Shown: positions 41,455 to 50,554 of the stretch, one piece after another
How the letters are laid out: every line of letters begins with the position of its first letter
Position numbering within the stretch: position 1 is the stretch's first letter
Assembly: GCF_000317895.1 (NCBI RefSeq)
Contig: NC_019567.1
Span: 2,604,001-2,668,000 of the forward strand
Direction of reading: 5' to 3'
From: Bdellovibrio bacteriovorus str. Tiberius
GTDB taxonomy: Bacteria; Bdellovibrionota; Bdellovibrionia; Bdellovibrionales; Bdellovibrionaceae
DNA length: 64,000 nucleotides
The notes under the pieces: generated by a model
The model's database searches: none
What the model was told of the DNA's origin: nothing
What the model saw: the letters and a program-made list of their open reading frames with translations, nothing else
Made by a program: the position numbers and the translations under genes

Positions 41455-44400
41455 TTATTTTCCGTTCAGCATTGCTTTTTCAAGACGCTCCAGACGTGCT
41501 TTCAAATCCTGATTTTCCTGTTCAAGTTTTTTCAAACGACTGTCCGAAGATTCATTCACGCTAGCCAAACCACGGGACACCTGAGAAATCTGTCCCTGAC
41601 AAAGATCTTTGTCCTGCAGACGCTCTGCGTGTTCCTGCTTCAGAGCTTCCACCAAAACCGCCACGATGTTGCCGTACTGAACGGCCTTATAGCCAGACTG
41701 TTTGTCGGTGCGAACCAGTTCTGGATACACTGCTTCGACTTCCTGGGCGATGAAACCCATCGTTTTTTCGCCGTTGTTTTTCCAGACGAAGTTCACCCCG
41801 CGAAGTTTCAGAACGTTTTCCAGTGCCATCGGCAAAGTCACAACGTCTTTTTTCAGGCGCGCATCGGAAGTATACAGATACGAAGCAGCTTTGACGTTGC
41901 CATTGACTTCCAAAGCCTCGCTTGGCGCCGTGGTGTTGATACCGAAGAAACCTGTCGTCAGAATGGTCATTTTGGCCGTATTGCTCACACCGATTTGCAT
42001 CGAAGTTGCCACGCTGTTGGTGATACTTTTACCGACCGTGACTGTGTTGCCGGCAGAAACAATGTTGTCACGGCCCAAAACTACGGCGTTGCCCGAGTTG
42101 TTATTCACTGTATTACTGCGTCCGAACAAATCCAGAGCGATACTGAAGTTAAACAAACTGGTCGTAATGGCATTGTTCGAGCCAATAATGTTCATTACCG
42201 AAGCATTACCACCGCCAGAGTTCGTGATCGAGTTGGAGGCTCCAATGACATAGTTACTGGCGTCAGTAAACGTGGTATTCCCCGAACCAATGATCCCCGC
42301 ACCATTTACGTGCAAATGTGTGATCGGAGAGCTGACGCCGATACCCAGCTTACCTGCGGACGAGAGACGCATTTTTTCCGCGTTGCTGGTGTCAAAGATG
42401 ATATTACCGGCAACTCCATTGCTGATAAACAAATCATCCGAAGCTCCATCGCTATAGCCCACGGTCCCTTTCCAGGTGCCATTGCGAAGCATGTCGATGG
42501 AAGGAATACCCGACGCCACCGTATCCAGAATCAAAGGAGCCTGAGCCGCAGATGTCGTCTTGATGGCGATTTTGGCATTGGCATCCGGAGCCTGCCCCAC
42601 GCCCACATTACCTGTGGTGTCGACTGTGATACGAGTCGTACCCCCAGTTTCAAACTGCAGGCTTTGTGCATCGTTGGTACCGACTGTGGCTGCAGCACCA
42701 AAGCTGTTACCACCATTAACTAGAGCACTTGGGAAGTTGGCAGCACCGACGGCAATCGTCTGGCAAAGGAACGTGTCTGTGGCCGCATTATAATACATGG
42801 TTTGAGAAGTCGTACATGCCGAGTTTGCAAACACTCCGCCAAAGGGTGTGATCGTCGAACGGATGTCACCCACTTGCAGGAAGGATGGAGCGTACTGAGT
42901 GGTGCCATTGTAACGAAGCACCTGACCAGCGGCCGTCGGCGCCGTCGCACTGACCGCTGTGCTTTGAACTTTTGTCACGGTGAAAGCACCCGCATTGGTC
43001 ATGGTCACATCACCACTTGGTGCCACGGCTGTCGCCACGTTGGAAACGTTACCCACGCGGATATTCCCCGAGGTCAAAGTCGCTGAAAGTTTATTATTAA
43101 AGGTCGTCCAGTCCGCAGAAGCCAAATAACCATTTTGAGTTCCATTGGCCACTTGAATGCCAATATTTGGAGCTGCCGCCGTACCAGAATTCACAATCGG
43201 TGAAGTCACCGCCACACCCGACGTCACCGCCGGTGATGTCCAGGAAAGATTTCCAGAAGCATCCGTGGTCAGGACCTGATTGGCTGAACCCACCGCTGCC
43301 GGGAATCTAAGAACATAAGAAGTCGTCACCGTGTTCGGTGCCTGCAAAGTTACGGTGTTTGCACCCGTGTCCCGTAAAACCACAGAACCCAAACTTGCCG
43401 CTCCGGCAGCAAAGTTACCGGATCCATCACGTTTTACAATGGCGCTGGCTGTATTCAGATTTGTCGCCGCATTTGCAGCCACCGTCGCGGAATTCACGTT
43501 CGCTGCTGTTGAGCCACCAACAGAATTCACTGTCGCACTGACCGTGCCGTTACCGGAAGCGGTCACATCCCCCGTCAAAGCCGCAATCGTACCACCGGCC
43601 CCAGCCGAGGAAGCAATCGCCACCCAGGCCCCTGAGTTATATTGATAGATAACTTTCGTATCAGCGGCGAAATAAATCGCCCCGGCTGCCGGACTTGCAG
43701 GCTTGGCGGCGTCGTTACCTGACTGAATGCTTGGTGAACCTCCGGCATTCCCCACAAGAACTGTCGAATTCAAGGTGGCTGCAGAGCCCAACCCCAGATT
43801 AGTACGGGCTGTAGCGGCTGTTGCAGTCAGCTCACTCAAATTGTTTGCAGGATTCAGCGGTGTGAATCCCAGCGCATTTTGTTTGCCGTTAAAAGTGTTC
43901 CAGTCCGCAGAAGAAAGATAACCATTAGTTGACGTATTCGCTTGAGAAATCGAGATCACCGGGGTCGTCGTGCCTGTCGCCACAGAAATCGGCGCAGTGC
44001 CGGTCACATTCGTCACGGTACCGCCCGCATTGCTGTCAGCCGCGGCATACCAGCTGGTGCCATTGAATTTCAAAACCTGATTGTTCGTCGGTGCCACTGT
44101 GAAATCCAGCGGGTAACCTTTAATCTGAGCAACAACCGTCGCGCCTTGAGTGCCCGTCACATCACCAGCAAGACTTCCCAGGAAGTTCGTCGCCTGAGTT
44201 GCAGACCCCACAGCCAATGAAGATTGATTTGTACACTGCCAGCCCAAAGCCACAGACCAGGTCAGTAATTGATTGGCACCACAAGAAAGCGGCGCCAGCG
44301 TCGCCCCCGTTGAAGAATCCGTCATCACCAGACGACTGATTCCAGGGTTTGCAAAAAGCTTTTCCGTAGTCACTGCACCCGCAGCAATTTTAGGTGTTGT

Positions 44401-45231
44401 CACCGTATTGTCAGCAAGGCCAGGATTTGGATATGTACCCGTCAAAGCCCCACCCGCAGCCCCATTGGGCGCACGAGAATCAGTGAAACGCGCATCATTA
44501 CCCGCAGCCACAGTGCCCGCCACCGTGCCAACGTTCAAGGTGATCAACGGTGTGACCGTGTCAGCAGAAACTGTCAGATAAGGGTTGCTGCCCGCAGAAG
44601 CTGCCACGGACTGAACCGTACCGCCGCTGGCACCAGAAACACCCGCACAACCAAATTCCTTGGTCGCGGCATTCCAGGTCAGGAAGCTGCCAGCACCGCA
44701 ATCAGCACCCGCATTGACTTCGGTCTTCATCACAAAGTCAGTTGCCACATGCGAACCCAACGTCGCCGCGGAAGAAGCAAAACCTGCGAAAGGAACGGTG
44801 CGAATTTCATTGTCCGGAGAAATCGTCTGCCATTGGGAACCATCATGGAATTTCACACGCAGGAAGCGGCCATCAGTCAGACCCGGATTGTAAGGTGAAC
44901 CCCCGTCACACACGAAGGGATTGCCGTTGTTAAACGCATCCAGGATCGTGAAGGTCGGAGCCCCAGGGTAACTGTGCGAAGATCCGATCTTGACGTCGAA
45001 CACCCCGCCTGAGTTTGTCATGTCGATGTGATTCAGTTGTTCCCGGTAAAGAACGCAGACCTTGTTCGGCGCCAGAATTTCAAACTGGAAGGCGACCGCG
45101 TTGTATTCCAGCGGTGCTCCGCTGCTTTTAACGATGCGTCCTTGATAAGTCAGCGCCGCCGGGCTGGCATAAGCCACCGTTGTTAAAAGGCTAACAAAGA
45201 AAAGTGCCGTTAACGTTCCGTAGTTTTTCAT
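41455..45231 (-). CDS. Phage-tail-fibre-like trimeric adhesin with S74 chaperone domain
   Basis: 1258 residues. Signal peptide, then an N-terminal domain (ALTYQGRIVKSSGAPLEYNAV) and a long Gly/Ala/Thr/Asn-rich fibre. Repeated segments of the form YL[SA]SADW[NT]TFN and G[ND]VT-type strands resemble phage fibre shafts. The C-terminus is an S74 intramolecular chaperone beginning SDARLKKD (Ser at about 1122, the expected self-cleavage point), with MGFIAQEVEAVYPELV and a final coiled coil. This matches the mosaic trimeric fibres described in Bdellovibrio. It heads an operon with two fibrinogen-like genes. No Shine-Dalgarno is visible. Confidence 0.92.
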   Translation of the reverse strand: MKNYGTLTALFFVSLLTTVAYASPAALTYQGRIVKSSGAPLEYNAVAFQFEILAPNKVCVLYREQLNHIDMTNSGGVFDVKIGSSHSYPGAPTFTILDAFNNGNPFVCDGGSPYNPGLTDGRFLRVKFHDGSQWQTISPDNEIRTVPFAGFASSAATLGSHVATDFVMKTEVNAGADCGAGSFLTWNAATKEFGCAGVSGASGGTVQSVAASAGSNPYLTVSADTVTPLITLNVGTVAGTVAAGNDARFTDSRAPNGAAGGALTGTYPNPGLADNTVTTPKIAAGAVTTEKLFANPGISRLVMTDSSTGATLAPLSCGANQLLTWSVALGWQCTNQSSLAVGSATQATNFLGSLAGDVTGTQGATVVAQIKGYPLDFTVAPTNNQVLKFNGTSWYAAADSNAGGTVTNVTGTAPISVATGTTTPVISISQANTSTNGYLSSADWNTFNGKQNALGFTPLNPANNLSELTATAATARTNLGLGSAATLNSTVLVGNAGGSPSIQSGNDAAKPASPAAGAIYFAADTKVIYQYNSGAWVAIASSAGAGGTIAALTGDVTASGNGTVSATVNSVGGSTAANVNSATVAANAATNLNTASAIVKRDGSGNFAAGAASLGSVVLRDTGANTVTLQAPNTVTTSYVLRFPAAVGSANQVLTTDASGNLSWTSPAVTSGVAVTSPIVNSGTAAAPNIGIQVANGTQNGYLASADWTTFNNKLSATLTSGNIRVGNVSNVATAVAPSGDVTMTNAGAFTVTKVQSTAVSATAPTAAGQVLRYNGTTQYAPSFLQVGDIRSTITPFGGVFANSACTTSQTMYYNAATDTFLCQTIAVGAANFPSALVNGGNSFGAAATVGTNDAQSLQFETGGTTRITVDTTGNVGVGQAPDANAKIAIKTTSAAQAPLILDTVASGIPSIDMLRNGTWKGTVGYSDGASDDLFISNGVAGNIIFDTSNAEKMRLSSAGKLGIGVSSPITHLHVNGAGIIGSGNTTFTDASNYVIGASNSITNSGGGNASVMNIIGSNNAITTSLFNFSIALDLFGRSNTVNNNSGNAVVLGRDNIVSAGNTVTVGKSITNSVATSMQIGVSNTAKMTILTTGFFGINTTAPSEALEVNGNVKAASYLYTSDARLKKDVVTLPMALENVLKLRGVNFVWKNNGEKTMGFIAQEVEAVYPELVRTDKQSGYKAVQYGNIVAVLVEALKQEHAERLQDKDLCQGQISQVSRGLASVNESSDSRLKKLEQENQDLKARLERLEKAMLNGK

Positions 45232-45335
45232 ACGAAACGTATCGGCATTTATAATCCGACTCTAAATTACATTCACAAAATCCTAGGAAGATCTCGCTAT
45301 TTACGAACCTTTGTTACATATTTCAGCACATTTCA

Positions 45336-45350
45336 GTCTCAAGGTGAGAC
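45336..45350. promoter_or_regulatory. Palindrome upstream of the fibre gene, candidate operator
   Basis: GTCTCA-AGG-TGAGAC lies 105 bases before the fibre start and differs from the palindrome at 20233 only in its centre. It is too short and lacks a T-run to be a terminator. Confidence 0.35.
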
Positions 45351-45379
45351 ACAAACCCCGACTTAAATTGAGAATCAAC

Positions 45380-46498
45380 CTAGTCCATCGACGGGGCCTC
45401 AACATGAACGGTGTAAGGCTTTTCAACCGCCGGACGGCGAAGAGCCTGTCGCAAAGTGGGATGCAAAGTCTTGCTAAGCGCTGTCAGGGTGACTGGTTTT
45501 CGCAACTTCACCGACTTCATGATGGCCTCAATCACCATCAGATCCAGCACTCCTTCTGTGGCATTGGGTTCAGGATGTTTTTTATTGATCAGGCAGTCGG
45601 AAAAATACACGATCTCAGGCCCGAACTGATCGCTCTTTTTGAATTTGTATTTACGGGTGGCGGCGTTCACCCGGCTGAAATACAAAGTCATATCGTCAAA
45701 GTATTCATAGGCATTTTCCAGGCGCAGGCACCCCGTTGTTCCCACCACATCAAAGGCCGCCTGATGCTGACCACTGAAGCTGCAGATGAAAGTCGCCATT
45801 CGGCCCCCGGAAAACTTCATCACCACGGACAGCATTTCATCCACTTCTTTGGAACGCTGATCGAATCCCTGATTGGCAAAAGCAAAAACCTCTTCCGGCA
45901 GTTCACCAAAGAAACCGCGGACGGCGTTAATACAATAGATGCCGATGTCGTAAAGCGGGCCTCCGCCCTTGGTGCGACTGGTGCGCACATTCCCCTCTTT
46001 CACACGCATGCTAAAAACAGTGTTGAAAAAGCGAACTTCCCCGATCTGGCCAGATTTGGCAATTTCGATGGCTTTTAAATTGGCGCGCTGAAAATGCAGA
46101 CGGTAAGCCGTCATCAAACGGCTGCCGGTCTTTTCACTGACCTGGGCCATGATCTTGGCATCATCCACCGACATGGCCAAAGGTTTTTCACACAGAACGT
46201 GAACTCCGGCCTGCATGGCTTCCACCGCAAAGCGCGCGTGCATGTCATTGGGAAGCGAAATATAAACCGCATCGATAAGCCCGGAATAAAGCATCTTGCG
46301 ATAATCAGAATAATCAAAGGTGTAATCGACGTTGTATTCTTTGGAAAGCTTCTGAAGTTTGACTTCGTCGCCTGACACCAAGGCCACCAGCTCCGAGTTG
46401 GCGGTGGACTGAGTAAATCCAGGCAAAACAGCATTCTGAGCAATATGCCCCAGACCCACTACCGCGTACCGAATTTTTTCACTTTGTTTTACGGCCAC
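45380..46498 (-). CDS. Gfo/Idh/MocA-family NAD(P)-dependent oxidoreductase
   Basis: 372 residues, GTG start seven bases after GGAGG. N-terminal Rossmann fold with YAVVGLGHIAQNAVLPGF, then VYISLPNDMHARFAVEAMQAGVHVLCEKPLAM, whose EKP motif contributes the catalytic Lys. The C-terminal sheet domain has GGGPLYDIGIYCINAVRGFFG. Closest by eye to glucose-fructose oxidoreductase-like dehydrogenases acting on sugars or inositols. No signal peptide. It is flanked by an exporter terminator and the fibre operon, with 148 bases before the latter. Confidence 0.92.
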   Translation of the reverse strand: MAVKQSEKIRYAVVGLGHIAQNAVLPGFTQSTANSELVALVSGDEVKLQKLSKEYNVDYTFDYSDYRKMLYSGLIDAVYISLPNDMHARFAVEAMQAGVHVLCEKPLAMSVDDAKIMAQVSEKTGSRLMTAYRLHFQRANLKAIEIAKSGQIGEVRFFNTVFSMRVKEGNVRTSRTKGGGPLYDIGIYCINAVRGFFGELPEEVFAFANQGFDQRSKEVDEMLSVVMKFSGGRMATFICSFSGQHQAAFDVVGTTGCLRLENAYEYFDDMTLYFSRVNAATRKYKFKKSDQFGPEIVYFSDCLINKKHPEPNATEGVLDLMVIEAIMKSVKLRKPVTLTALSKTLHPTLRQALRRPAVEKPYTVHVEAPSMD

Positions 46499-46544
46499 CG
46501 AAAACCTCCTTTAGGGATCACATCCCGAAATTCTAAAAGGCTTT

Positions 46545-46600
46545 CGCTGCCATAAAAACAACAAGGCCCCCGGGTTTGCCAAGAAACCAGGGGGCCTTGT
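46545..46600 (-). terminator. Intrinsic terminator of the fused ABC exporter
   Basis: A 17-base stem with one mismatch (46561-46577 with 46584-46600) followed on the minus strand by TTGTTTTT. It lies between the exporter stop and the oxidoreductase gene. Confidence 0.85.
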
Positions 46601-46622
46601 GTTTATCTGCAAAAATCTGAAA

Positions 46623-49600
46623 TTACACCAGACTTTCTTCGATCTCTTCCTGTGAAAATTCCGTGGGACGACGAATGGATTTCACTTCGCCCGCAGAAAT
46701 CTCAACGATCTGATCACAGTCCGCAATCGTTCCCAAACGGTGAGCAATGATCAACATCGTCACGCCCGCAAAGGATGTACGAATGACTTTTTGCAAAAGA
46801 GCATCCGTCTGCACATCCACGCTGGCGGTGGCTTCATCCATCACGATCACCCGCGCCTTGGTTAGCAAAGCTCTTGCCAGACACAGCAACTGACGCTGTC
46901 CCTGACTTAAGTTCAAGCCACCTTCGGCCACCGTCGAGTTCATGCCTTCAGGCAGGCTTTGTACATATTCCCACATGGAAGCATGCCTCAACGCGCCCGT
47001 GACCTCGTCATCTGAATACTCGTTGTAACGATCCAGATTGTTTCGGATCGTTCCCATAAACAGAGTCGGATCCTGCGGAATGATCGCCAGACTGCGACGC
47101 AGCTTTTCCAGCGGCACACTGGCAGTGTTCACGCCGTCAATACTGATGCTGCCTTCTTCCGCCTCAATAAAGCGGAACAAGGACTGGAAGAACGTGCTTT
47201 TTCCCGAGCCCGTACGACCGATGATACCCACGCGGCTTCCCGCCTCGACCTTGAAAGTGATTCCTTTCAAAACCTGCGGCAGATGGTTCGCATAGCGCAC
47301 CTTCAAACCCTCGACGGAAATCTCGCCAAACTCCGGCCATGTCGGGCGCAGTGGTTCAGGCAAAGGTTTCAGTACGGACACTTCACCCGGCAGATTCGAG
47401 AAGAACTTCAGACGTTCAATCGAAGTCATGCGCGATTCAATATCGGCAAAGATACGAACACCCCAGTTCAGGAAACCCCAGAACGACAGCGAGTACAACG
47501 TCACCAGACCGGCCGTTCCGGCATCCATCACGCCGTAGTAAGCCGACAAACTGACACCCACGGCCGTCGCCATGGAAATCAAGCCCCCCACCAGCGGAAT
47601 GCGCGACGAAAACCAGCGGTTGATCATATAGTGTGAATAGAACATGCGATTGCTGTGCGAAAGTTTCGCATAGAAATTCTGCATGAACCACGGTGCCTTG
47701 TTAAAGCTGCGAATGACCACCAGACCCTGCAGGCTTTCCTTGAAGTGCGCATAACGAGGAGACCTCGCCACACTGTCAAAGCGCTTCACTTCACGAGCCG
47801 GACGGCGATAATCCCGTTGCAGCACATAGTAAAGAACCATCACCGGAACAATCACAAACGCCATCAAAGGCATCAGGCCCAGAATAAGCACGATCGACAC
47901 AATCACCTGCAACGCACAGTGAACGGCTGAATCAAAGCTCCATTGCAGGTACACATCCACCGATTCCACATCTCGCGAAAAACGCTGAATAATACGCCCC
48001 ACCGGAGTCGAATCAAAGAAGCGCACCGGGGAACTCAAAACACTTTTCAGCATCTTATCGTGCATGTTCTTGCCGGCGCGAATACCGCGATCCAGCCAGA
48101 ACAGATGATTCAGCAATGAACCCACCAGAACCATCACACCAATCAGCCCGTAAATCCCGATGGCGGTCAAAGCCAGCCACTCGGTCTGATGTCCGGAATA
48201 ATAAGACAGCCAGGCTTTCTGCGCCAAGGGCAGAACCGTCACGCCGGTAGCACCCAATAACAGCGTCGCCAGAATCAAAGGCTTGGTGTATTTGCCATCC
48301 CCCCCCAGGGAACTAATATAGTCCCAGTATACAGAGCCCTTCACCGCCCCCACTTCACGATCCTCGTCTTCCGTCACGCGGGTGGTTTTGGCTTCCAGCT
48401 CTTCATTGATGGACGCTGCTTCCTGAGCCGTGTCTGCCGGTCGGGATTCATGCTCTTCACCTTGAGTTTTGCCGTGCTCTTTATAGAACTCTGCAAACGG
48501 CGCACAAGATTTCACCAGTTCTGCGAAAGTACCTTGCCCCTGCACACGTCCGTGCTGGATATAAATCACTTGATCAAACTGCGCCAAATGTTCCAGTCGG
48601 TGCGTCACAACAATGCGGGTCACATCCTTCCACGCGCCAAAAATCAGACGCTCACAAAGCAGATTTTCCGTATCGGCATCCACCGCTGACAACGGGTCAT
48701 CCAAAAGCACGATCTGTGGTTTACGCAAGAACGCACGGGCCAACGCCACACGCTGCTTTTGCCCTCCGGACAGATTCACGCCTTTTTCACCGATCTCGGT
48801 GCGAAGTCCCCCGGACCATTCCTTCAGGTCTCGGCTTAAACAGCTGTTGTGCAAAGCACGACGAAGCTCTTCTTTGGAAACCTCTTCACCGAACTGCAAG
48901 TTTTCCAGCAGTGATGTATTAACGATGTAAGCTTCCTGAGGCACATAGGCCATGCGCGGACGTCCCGGCATTTCCGGTGTAAAATGCAACGCACCTTCAC
49001 GCGGAGCCACTTCCCCCAATAAGGACATCAACAGCGAGCTTTTCCCCGCCCCGACCGGTCCAACAATGGCCAATGAGCTTCCCGCCGGAACATTCACGTT
49101 CACATCGTGAAGCACATCAGAAACCGCTCCGTCATGACGAAGGCTCAGGTGCTGCAGGTGCAGCCCCACGGCCGCACCATCGGTGCGTTCTTCGGTGGAG
49201 ATTTCAACTTCATCCTCATTCAGGTATTCCAGGATACGACGAGCACCCACTTTGGCATTGGTCGCACGGGAAATCAGTCGCGACAAATCACCAAACGGAC
49301 CTTCCAGCAAACCAAACAAAGAAATACAGGTGAAAATCACCGCGGCATCCAGCTTTTCCCCGCGCCAGGCATGCACCGCCAAAGCCACAAACAAAACCAG
49401 TGTGGATACTGCCAGATAACCCAGGCTTGAAACCACTTCCGCTTTCGCCAAACGACGACGGCTGGTCAGTTCCTTTTCACGAACTTCAGTCACTTCTTTG
49501 GCAACACTTTTTTCCCAGGCAAAGTATTTCACCACGCGGATCGCATTCATCGCCTGAGTCATCAGGGTCACACGACGGTCGCGGTGTTCCATCATCTCTT

Positions 49601-50309
49601 CATCAAGATGGGTGAACTTTTTTGCCACGTAATTGGTTAATGGCGCCAAAGTGAAAAGTACGGCCAGGGCCGCCAGTGCGGACCAGCCGATATAATAGAA
49701 CAGCATCGCCACCACACCGACGATCAGGAAGCTTGCCGAAATCAGATCCCCGAATACCAATGGGAAGTCCGACACGTTGTCACTGTCCGTGCTCATGTGG
49801 TTGACGATATCGCCGACCTGATTTTTCTGGCGCGCCTTCTGACTGAGCTTCAAACTGTGTTTGAACAGACGCTCATTCAAAATATTCGTCGCGACCTGAT
49901 AGGCCTTCAAAGAATTGAAGAAATAGTGCTGCATGCAAAGACCGGAAAGGAATCCACACAGCCCCAGCGCCACACCATAAATCAATGCCGTCGGCAAAGT
50001 TTCGGCCGTCACTCCGGCAGAAATAGTCCCGACAAAGCGATTCACAAACACCGGCGACAGCAGGGCCAGCACCGAGCTTGCCAGATACCACGTGTAAGAA
50101 GGTCTGGTGAAATCACGCAAAGCGCGGATCAAAGAAAACAGCAAAGCCCTTGGGGACTTCCAGCTGATTTCCTGCATATCAACCTTAATATGCTGAGGAT
50201 GCAGTTCTGGTGGCAGAGCCAGCAGATCACTTTCCTCGATATTTTTCGTTTTCGCTAACTTCACCAGGGGCGTGACATCAGTGAACAACAAACGTCTGAA
50301 AAAATTCAT
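46623..50309 (-). CDS. Full-length ABCC/MRP-type ABC exporter
   Basis: 1228 residues with two membrane domains and two ATPase domains in one chain, as in eukaryotic MRP proteins. First ATPase: GPVGAGKSS, LSGGQKQR, IVLLDDPLSAVD (Asp in place of catalytic Glu). Second: GRTGSGKST, LSQGQRQLLCLAR, VIVMDEATASVD (Glu kept). The linker (about 625-680) is acidic. It parallels the split pair at 13123-16771. No ribosome site is visible at the ATG; a small frame with a perfect one lies 93 bases upstream. Substrate unknown. Confidence 0.94.
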   Translation of the reverse strand: MNFFRRLLFTDVTPLVKLAKTKNIEESDLLALPPELHPQHIKVDMQEISWKSPRALLFSLIRALRDFTRPSYTWYLASSVLALLSPVFVNRFVGTISAGVTAETLPTALIYGVALGLCGFLSGLCMQHYFFNSLKAYQVATNILNERLFKHSLKLSQKARQKNQVGDIVNHMSTDSDNVSDFPLVFGDLISASFLIVGVVAMLFYYIGWSALAALAVLFTLAPLTNYVAKKFTHLDEEMMEHRDRRVTLMTQAMNAIRVVKYFAWEKSVAKEVTEVREKELTSRRRLAKAEVVSSLGYLAVSTLVLFVALAVHAWRGEKLDAAVIFTCISLFGLLEGPFGDLSRLISRATNAKVGARRILEYLNEDEVEISTEERTDGAAVGLHLQHLSLRHDGAVSDVLHDVNVNVPAGSSLAIVGPVGAGKSSLLMSLLGEVAPREGALHFTPEMPGRPRMAYVPQEAYIVNTSLLENLQFGEEVSKEELRRALHNSCLSRDLKEWSGGLRTEIGEKGVNLSGGQKQRVALARAFLRKPQIVLLDDPLSAVDADTENLLCERLIFGAWKDVTRIVVTHRLEHLAQFDQVIYIQHGRVQGQGTFAELVKSCAPFAEFYKEHGKTQGEEHESRPADTAQEAASINEELEAKTTRVTEDEDREVGAVKGSVYWDYISSLGGDGKYTKPLILATLLLGATGVTVLPLAQKAWLSYYSGHQTEWLALTAIGIYGLIGVMVLVGSLLNHLFWLDRGIRAGKNMHDKMLKSVLSSPVRFFDSTPVGRIIQRFSRDVESVDVYLQWSFDSAVHCALQVIVSIVLILGLMPLMAFVIVPVMVLYYVLQRDYRRPAREVKRFDSVARSPRYAHFKESLQGLVVIRSFNKAPWFMQNFYAKLSHSNRMFYSHYMINRWFSSRIPLVGGLISMATAVGVSLSAYYGVMDAGTAGLVTLYSLSFWGFLNWGVRIFADIESRMTSIERLKFFSNLPGEVSVLKPLPEPLRPTWPEFGEISVEGLKVRYANHLPQVLKGITFKVEAGSRVGIIGRTGSGKSTFFQSLFRFIEAEEGSISIDGVNTASVPLEKLRRSLAIIPQDPTLFMGTIRNNLDRYNEYSDDEVTGALRHASMWEYVQSLPEGMNSTVAEGGLNLSQGQRQLLCLARALLTKARVIVMDEATASVDVQTDALLQKVIRTSFAGVTMLIIAHRLGTIADCDQIVEISAGEVKSIRRPTEFSQEEIEESLV

Positions 50310-50402
50310 AACGAATCCATAACTGCCCTAAATGGGCGTAAAAACAGTCAAATATTTAATTGTGCAGAAGAATAAGATCCGTTCTTAAATGAACAAGTGA
50401 CC

Positions 50403-50465
50403 TTAGAACTGTGACAGAAGAAGGCCCAACATTGAATTCAATGAGCTGATATTCATCATAATCAT
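50403..50465 (-). CDS. Possible 20-residue leader peptide
   Basis: ATG at 50465 preceded by GAGGAGG with five-base spacing, the best ribosome site in the region. It encodes a short hydrophobic peptide (MIMMNISSL...LLSQF) ending in TAA, with GTTCT overlapping its stop able to pair with AGAAC downstream. It sits 93 bases before the ABC exporter, whose own start lacks a ribosome site. This fits a translational attenuator, but could be a chance frame. Confidence 0.4.
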   Translation of the reverse strand: MIMMNISSLNSMLGLLLSQF

Positions 50466-50505
50466 GTGGTCCTCCTCTCGTGTGAGATGTTTTAAAGCCT
50501 AACCA

Positions 50506-50530
50506 AAGAAAAAGGGCTTGTCTAGCCCCC
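50506..50530 (-). terminator. Short intrinsic terminator of the PAS kinase gene
   Basis: Minus strand GGGCT-AGACA-AGCCC followed by TTTTTCTTT. Five-base stem, so moderate strength. Confidence 0.6.
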
Positions 50531-50554
50531 TCCTAAAATAAAAACCAAAGGATC

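Noticed and set aside
41377-42723. Plus-strand open frame of 448 codons opposite the fibre gene
   Set aside because: It lies across two well-supported minus-strand genes and has no domain or ribosome site.
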